A DNA stretch of 52,729 bases, from assembly GCA_031291715.1 (NCBI GenBank), contig JARLIN010000467.1:1-52729 (forward strand), given 5' to 3'. Shown piece by piece: positions 48,046-52,729 of this stretch (positions are counted from its first letter, which is position 1; every line of letters begins with the position of its first letter). The notes beneath the pieces are model-generated. The model searched no databases and had not been told where the DNA came from. It saw only the letters and a program-made list of their open reading frames with translations. The stretch comes from Rhodopila sp. (GTDB taxonomy: Bacteria; Pseudomonadota; Alphaproteobacteria; Acetobacterales; Acetobacteraceae). The position numbers and the translations under genes are program-made.

Positions 48046-49989
48046 ATGTCCGGCACCGTCATCAGCTACATTCCGGCCAGCACGATTGTCTCGGTCGTTC
48101 CGAGCGTAATCAATGCCGGCGGCACGGCGCTGGATCTGATCGAGCTGATGCTGACCACCAACACGCGCGTGCCGATTGGGGCCGTTCTGTCCTTCCCCAC
48201 CCTGGCATCCGTGCAGTCCTATTTCGGTCCGACGACCAACGAGGCGAGCGCGGCCGCGGTCTACTTCGCCGGATACACGGGGGCGACCAAGCTGCCCGGC
48301 GCGCTTCTCATGGCGCAATATCCACTGAACCAAGTCGGCGCCTACCTGCGCGGCGGTAGCCTCGCGGCCCTCACGCTGGCCCAACTCCAGGCGATCGGTG
48401 GCGTGCTCACCATTGCGATCGACGGGGTGGCACACACCTCCAGCAACATCAACCTGTCCGCAGCCACTTCCTTTTCAAACGCGGCTCAGCTGATCACCAA
48501 TGCCCTCGGGCTGACCGGGCCCACGCAAGCGGCCGTTACGGCGTCGATTGGTGCGACGTTTACAGGCACGGCCAGCGGCGCGAACCTGACTGCATCCGCC
48601 GTCACCGGCCTGATCTCCGCCGGTGACACGATCACGGGCACCGGTATCACCGGGACTGTGACGATTCTTTCGCAGGCCAGCGGCACGATCGGCGGCGCGG
48701 GCGTCTATGTGACCAGCGCCTCAACCACCGCGTCGTCCGCGTCGATCACCGCCACCAGCAGTGTATTGAATGTGACGGCAGTTTCAATCGGCTCGATCGC
48801 CGTTGGCCAGGAGGTTGTGGCGACCGGTGTGGCCTCTGGCACCTATATTTCCGGGCTTGGTTCTGGCACCGGTGCTGCCGGCACGTACACCATCAGCAGC
48901 GCGCAGCAACATGCTTCCGAGGTCATGGCGTTGGTTCTTCCAACGGTGACTTGGGACAGTGTCTCGGGCTCGTTCATCGTCGTATCGGGCACCGTTGGGT
49001 CGGCTTCAACCATCACCTTCGCAACGGGAACGATCTCGGGCGGCCTGGCTCTGACGGCCGCGACAGGGGCGGTGCCCTCACAGGGTGCTGCGGCGGCCGT
49101 GCCGGCAGCCTTCATGGCGGCGATCATCGCCCAGACCCAGAACTGGGCGACGTTCCAGACGCTGTTCGATCCGGATGGCGGATCGGGGAACACCCAGAAG
49201 CTGGCCTTCGCCGCCTGGGTGAACAGCACCGGCAACCGGTACGCCTATCTGGCCTGGGATCACGACATCACGCCGACCCAGAGCACCACGGCGACAACTT
49301 CGCTCGGCTACCTGCTCAAGAGCACGAACAGCAGCGGCACGGTCCCGATCTATGAGCCCTCCGGGTCCAATCTCTACACCGCAGCGTTCATCGGCGGCTT
49401 CGTGGCGAGCATCAACTTCACCGCAACGAACGGGCGGCAGACCGCGGCATTCCGCGCTCAGACCGGGCTTACCCCTGGTGTGACCAATGCGACGGCGGCG
49501 GCCAACCTCATCGCCAACGACTACAACTTCTATGGCGCCTACGCGACGGCGAACGAGGGGTTCGAGTTCTTCTACCCGGGCCAGATCACCGGTCCGTTTT
49601 CCTGGATTGACTCGTATGTGAACCAAATCTGGCTGAACAGCGAGTTGCAGCTGGCCCTGATGGAGATGCTGACCCAGTACGGGTCCATCCCCTACAACCC
49701 GGTCGGCTACGGTTACATTCGGGCCGCGGTCCAGGATCCGGTGAATGCCGCGCTGAACTTCGGCGCGATCCGCCAGAACGTCCCGCTCTCCGCTGCGCAA
49801 GCCTCCGAGGTCAATGCGCTCGCCGGCCAGAAGGTCGACGGGGTGCTGGCCACGACGGGCTGGTATCTCGTCATCCAGCCGGCCAGCGCTCAGACGCGCG
49901 GCGCGCGCCAATCGCCGACGATCATCCTATTATATTGCGATGGCGAGTCGGTGCAGCAGATCAACCTCTCCAGTGTGCTGGTGCAGTAG
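48046..49989 (+). CDS. Tail sheath protein (DUF3383) with two inserted beta-domains
   Basis: A 647-residue protein. The DUF3383 features are SVIN-type start ([20 protein letters not shown]), [39 protein letters not shown], and the C-terminal [34 protein letters not shown]. Residues ~165-300 insert two Thr/Ser/Gly-rich beta domains ([40 protein letters not shown]). This proves a contractile tail. The insertions would face outward along the whole sheath. Confidence 0.9.
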   Translation: MSGTVISYIPASTIVSVVPSVINAGGTALDLIELMLTTNTRVPIGAVLSFPTLASVQSYFGPTTNEASAAAVYFAGYTGATKLPGALLMAQYPLNQVGAYLRGGSLAALTLAQLQAIGGVLTIAIDGVAHTSSNINLSAATSFSNAAQLITNALGLTGPTQAAVTASIGATFTGTASGANLTASAVTGLISAGDTITGTGITGTVTILSQASGTIGGAGVYVTSASTTASSASITATSSVLNVTAVSIGSIAVGQEVVATGVASGTYISGLGSGTGAAGTYTISSAQQHASEVMALVLPTVTWDSVSGSFIVVSGTVGSASTITFATGTISGGLALTAATGAVPSQGAAAAVPAAFMAAIIAQTQNWATFQTLFDPDGGSGNTQKLAFAAWVNSTGNRYAYLAWDHDITPTQSTTATTSLGYLLKSTNSSGTVPIYEPSGSNLYTAAFIGGFVASINFTATNGRQTAAFRAQTGLTPGVTNATAAANLIANDYNFYGAYATANEGFEFFYPGQITGPFSWIDSYVNQIWLNSELQLALMEMLTQYGSIPYNPVGYGYIRAAVQDPVNAALNFGAIRQNVPLSAAQASEVNALAGQKVDGVLATTGWYLVIQPASAQTRGARQSPTIILLYCDGESVQQINLSSVLVQ

Positions 49990-50000
49990 GAGCAACCCCG

Positions 50001-50444
50001 ATGCCCGATATTACAGCAGCCAACACGGTCTTCCTGATCTCGGTGCCGCTGCTCTTGCCGGTGCCGCAACAGCTTCAGGGCTTCGCGACCGATGACATCT
50101 TCACCGCCGAGGACATCGACGCCACCGACACGCAGCAGGGCGTTGATGGCATCCTCTCGGCGGGGATGATCTACATGCCGAAGCCGATGGACATCGCGCT
50201 CCAGGCGGACAGCGTATCCATCTCGTTCTTCGAGGCCTGGTATCAGGGCCAGCAGGCCGCAGTCGCAGCGTATGCCGCGCAGGCGACGGTGACCTTCACG
50301 GGCATCAATACCAGCTACGTGTGCACCACCGGGTGGCTCAAGCGCTACAAGCCGATGGCGGACGCAAAGAAGCTGCTGCAGCCCCGGAAGTTCCGCATCG
50401 AGTGGCAGTCCATCACGCCCTCTCCAGTCGGAGCATCCGGATAA
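50001..50444 (+). CDS. Tail tube protein
   Basis: A 147-residue protein in the tube position directly after the sheath. LISVPLLLPVPQQLQGFATD, GMIYMPKPMDIALQADSVSI and LQPRKFRIEWQSI form the compact beta-barrel pattern of contractile tail tubes. It ends one base into the next gene. It polymerises around the tape measure. Confidence 0.82.
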   Translation: MPDITAANTVFLISVPLLLPVPQQLQGFATDDIFTAEDIDATDTQQGVDGILSAGMIYMPKPMDIALQADSVSISFFEAWYQGQQAAVAAYAAQATVTFTGINTSYVCTTGWLKRYKPMADAKKLLQPRKFRIEWQSITPSPVGASG

Positions 50445-50965
50445 TGGCGGGTCGGCGCACAGCCACTGTCCCCATCCACCGCGAGGGCCGCGACCGGGGC
50501 GGCGTCTTCACGCTGACCGAGATGCCCGCCGTCCAGGCGACGGAGTGGTTCATCCGCGCCATGCAGCTGCTCGCGCGGTCCGGCGCCGACGTTCCGTCGA
50601 ACATCATGCACCTGGGGGCGGCTGGGTTCGTCACCATGGGCATCGGGACCGTGCTGACCGGCCTGGGCAAGGCGCCGTGGCACGAGGTGAAGCCGCTGCT
50701 GGACGAGCTGCTGGGGTGCGTCACGTCCTACCAGCCGCCGGGCGCCGTCGCCGCGCAGACACGCTGGGATGTGATCAAGGGACAGATCGAGGAGCCGGCC
50801 ACCATCCTCCAGCTGCACGAGGAGGTGGTCTCGCTACACCTGGGTTTTTCTTTGGCCGCCAGGCTCTCGAATTACCGGGACTTAGCGGCTCGGATGATGG
50901 CCGCACTTTCGCCGAATACCGAAACGTCAACCGAACAATCGCCGTTGTCGTCTCCTCCCGCCTAG
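50444..50965 (+). CDS. Tail assembly chaperone, short (no-frameshift) product
   Basis: A 173-residue protein starting at the ATG overlapping the tube stop. It has EMPAVQATEWFIRAMQLLAR and a helical body, in the place of lambda gpG. At 50842-50848 it contains the heptamer G GGT TTT in frame, a slippery site of the X XXY YYZ type. Without slipping, translation ends at 50965. Phages of this type make both G and GT forms. Confidence 0.85.
   Translation: MAGRRTATVPIHREGRDRGGVFTLTEMPAVQATEWFIRAMQLLARSGADVPSNIMHLGAAGFVTMGIGTVLTGLGKAPWHEVKPLLDELLGCVTSYQPPGAVAAQTRWDVIKGQIEEPATILQLHEEVVSLHLGFSLAARLSNYRDLAARMMAALSPNTETSTEQSPLSSPPA
50842..50848 (+). promoter_or_regulatory. -1 programmed frameshift site GGGTTTT
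   Basis: In the zero frame the ribosome reads GGT TTT. Slipping back one base gives GGG TTT with good re-pairing at both sites. The new frame has no stop until 51078. The position near the end of the short product matches tail-chaperone frameshift sites. The AT/GC context after the site may form a downstream structure; I could not fold it. Confidence 0.82.
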
Positions 50966-51078
50966 CCACGCTGCATGAGCTGTCGACGGTTTATGGCCTC
51001 GAAGACCTCTTCACGCTCCTGGAGATCATTACGGTGGATCGGCACAACGAGCGTATCGCGATGGAGGTGGAAGACTGA
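50848..51078 (+). CDS. T-part of the tail assembly chaperone, made by -1 frameshift
   Basis: After the GGGTTTT slip, 76 more residues follow (FFGRQALELPGLSGSDDG..., LATLHELSTVYGLEDLFTLL, EIITVDRHNERIAMEVED), giving a 211-residue fusion with the upstream part. This C-terminal part has the T-domain function of recruiting the tape measure to the tube. There is no own start codon in good context, which supports frameshift expression. The stop overlaps the tape-measure ATG (TGATG). Confidence 0.8.
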   Translation, partial: FFGRQALELPGLSGSDDGRTFAEYRNVNRTIAVVVSSRLATLHELSTVYGLEDLFTLLEIITVDRHNERIAMEVED

Positions 51079-52729
51079 TGGCCACCGTCGTCGATGAGTT
51101 CGTAACCACACTCCGTCTTGACGCCTCGGATTTCACCAAGGGCCAGGTAGCGGTCCGTGAATCGCTTCAGCGCACCCGGTCTGAAAGCACGACGGTGGCG
51201 AAAAGCCTGGAAGCCGACGGCGCGCGCGCGGCGCAGTTCTTCGCCCAGGTCAAGACCGAAGCCCTATCGCTGATCGGCGTTCTCCTCGGTGCGAAGGGCA
51301 TCGAGGCATTCGGCCGACAGGCGACGAAATCGCTCGCCGACATCGGCCGGGAAGCCAAGAACATCGGCCTGTCCGTTCCGGAACTCGCGGCGTTCCGCAA
51401 CATGATCGAGCGCAACGGTGGCAGCGCCGAAGCCGCAACGAGCTCCCTCAAGGGCTACGCCGACCAGGTTGAGCGGTTCAAGGTCTTCGGCGACGCGACG
51501 GTGCTGCAGTACCTGAACCCGATCGGTGCCGACATAAACGACAGCCCCATCGCCGTCTTCCAGAAGTTCATGAAGTTCGTCCAGGACAACAAGGACAAGG
51601 CGGGCGGCATCCAACTGATCAACCTGGAGGGCAAGGGCCTCGGGTTTGATCAGGGGCTGATCAACGCGGCGATCCAGATGGGGACGGTCGCGAAGGCGAA
51701 TGCCGAACTCGGCCGGTCCTATGAGCTCGGCGTTCCGACGCAGGAGCAGATCGACAAGGTGACGGCCATGCAGCACTCGCTGACTGGCCTGGGCCAAGCC
51801 GCACAGCAGGCAGGGAACAACCTGCTTTCCGATATGGCGCCTGGGATCACCGCGGTTTCGGATGCGCTGTCGGACTGGATCGCCAAGCACCCGAAGGAGT
51901 CCGAAGAAATCCTTGCAGTCGCCACGGCCCTGACCACTCTCGGGGCCGTCCGGATGAGCGCGAGCCTGATGGGTCTGACGGGGGTCGTCACCACTATCGA
52001 TACGCTGCTTGGCCTACTGCCGCGATTGGCCCCTTTACTCCTGACCGGTCCTGCCGGCGGCGAAGACCCAGACTTCAGCAAGCAGAAGAACGAAGAATTC
52101 CTGCGCAACAACCCGCCCGGCAGCGATCCACTTTCGACGTGGTGGCGCAATCACATGCCGCACTGGATGGGCGGTGGCGGGCAGCCTCCAATCGCCGATC
52201 AATCCATGGCCCCGGAGCAGCAGCAGTTCCTGCAATCGCTGTCCGGACCGGAGAGCGGCGGCGATTACAAGATCAAGAACGGCGGGAGCCATTTCGAGGA
52301 TACGTCGCGCTTCCCCGAAGGCGTTGGCCCCGGTGGCACATCGACGGCGTCGGGCCGGTATCAGTTCACGACGGGCACCTGGGCGGAGGTCTCCTCCAAG
52401 CTGGGGCTCAAGGACTTCAGCCCGGTCAGTCAGGATCGCGCGGCTTGGTACTTGGCCGCCCGCGAATACCAGCAGAAGACGGGCCGCGATCTCCAGTCCG
52501 ACCTGAAAGCCGGCGGTCATGAGTCGAACATCGCTCTCGCGCTCAACGGTCGGTGGCCTTCTCTCCCGGGCGGATCGCAATATCGCGGCGCGCCGAATGG
52601 CGTTCCGAAGCCGGGCCCCACATTCGGGCCGCAGGCAGCGCCGGAAGCGCAAAATGGTTCGAGCCCTCCGACAGCAAGGCCGCAGCTGGCTCCAATCCAG
52701 GACAGCGCGCCTGACCGTGGCAGCCGAGA
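51078..52729 (+). CDS. Tape-measure protein with C-terminal lysozyme-like domain (continues at 2-460)
   Basis: The ATG overlaps the chaperone stop. With the join closed, the protein has 656 residues. The N-terminus (TTLRLDASDFTKGQVAVRES) and helical coiled parts are tape-measure-like. Hydrophobic segments lie near residues 62-75 and 277-322. Residues ~385-503 form a muramidase-type domain (LQSLSGPESGGDYKI, GRYQFTTGTWAEV, SQDRAAWYLAAREY) with Glu391 as the likely acid. It probably helps the tail cross the peptidoglycan. It sets tail length. Confidence 0.9.
   Translation, partial: MATVVDEFVTTLRLDASDFTKGQVAVRESLQRTRSESTTVAKSLEADGARAAQFFAQVKTEALSLIGVLLGAKGIEAFGRQATKSLADIGREAKNIGLSVPELAAFRNMIERNGGSAEAATSSLKGYADQVERFKVFGDATVLQYLNPIGADINDSPIAVFQKFMKFVQDNKDKAGGIQLINLEGKGLGFDQGLINAAIQMGTVAKANAELGRSYELGVPTQEQIDKVTAMQHSLTGLGQAAQQAGNNLLSDMAPGITAVSDALSDWIAKHPKESEEILAVATALTTLGAVRMSASLMGLTGVVTTIDTLLGLLPRLAPLLLTGPAGGEDPDFSKQKNEEFLRNNPPGSDPLSTWWRNHMPHWMGGGGQPPIADQSMAPEQQQFLQSLSGPESGGDYKIKNGGSHFEDTSRFPEGVGPGGTSTASGRYQFTTGTWAEVSSKLGLKDFSPVSQDRAAWYLAAREYQQKTGRDLQSDLKAGGHESNIALALNGRWPSLPGGSQYRGAPNGVPKPGPTFGPQAAPEAQNGSSPPTARPQLAPIQDSAPDRGSR
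52589..52729. repeat. Terminal direct repeat, right copy
   Basis: Identical to bases 1-141. The overlap lets the tape-measure gene close into one frame. It should be collapsed when the genome is circularised; a 141-base length matches a common assembler k-mer. Confidence 0.95.

Noticed and set aside
1..52729. CRISPR array, diversity-generating retroelement or insertion sequence
   Set aside because: No spaced repeat array, reverse transcriptase, template/variable repeat pair or transposase frame was seen anywhere in the window.

Overview
The window is a complete temperate tailed phage (contractile-tail, myovirus-type) genome from an alphaproteobacterial host, assembled as a linear contig. Bases 1-141 are identical to bases 52589-52729, so the unit genome is about 52,588 bp and the map is circular or circularly permuted. 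The tape-measure gene runs across the artificial join (51078 to the end, then 2-460). The host assignment rests on the GC-rich sequence, on an attP site that copies the 3' part of an alphaproteobacterial-type tRNA-Thr(GGT) gene, and on the style of the integrase, the DUF2213 protease and the tail fibres. Acetobacteraceae or a relative is my guess, not proven.

Layout (plus strand unless stated). 51078-460 and 461-5430: tape measure with a lysozyme-like domain, then a full contractile-tail baseplate (plug, hub, spike with HxH tip, sheath initiator, baseplate J, DUF2612). 5431-12261: tail fibre genes and two genes with Sec signal peptides, one a 924-residue beta-helix protein. 12393-14278: lysis cassette (two small overlapping membrane proteins, GH19 endolysin, holin-like protein, lipoprotein), closed by a strong terminator. 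14360-16156 (minus): accessory operon that includes an Acb2-type anti-CBASS sponge. 16260-18713: eleven very small overlapping genes headed by a ribbon-helix-helix protein. 18836-19342 (minus): GIY-YIG nuclease, next to attP (19357-19405).

19384-26874 (minus) is the leftward early operon, ending in excisionase and integrase. It carries a Dam-type methylase, a Gp157-like protein, a probable recombination protein, a DUF1367-like protein and many small genes. It starts at a promoter overlapped by operator OL. 27008-27334 (minus) is the CI-like repressor and 27423 onward is Cro. The divergent control region holds the same 17-bp operator as OL, giving a lambda-like OL/OR switch. 27423-34494: rightward early genes (small membrane proteins, HNH-like protein, RMF-like protein, RuvC-like resolvase, DUF1376, Twinkle/DnaB-like helicase, DUF968/Ref-like protein).

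34769-51078: terminase, portal, then three cargo genes (HNH nuclease, a secreted protein on the minus strand, a DEAD-box helicase on the minus strand) placed around MuF. These are followed by protease/scaffold, cement, major capsid, connectors, tail terminator, sheath, tube and a tail-assembly chaperone pair with a -1 frameshift site. In the prophage, integrase would lie at one end. The lysis-distal accessory zone (14.4-19.3 kb), with anti-CBASS, the tiny-gene cascade and the GIY-YIG gene, would lie at the other. That is the usual place for lysogenic cargo and the most likely home of undescribed functions here.
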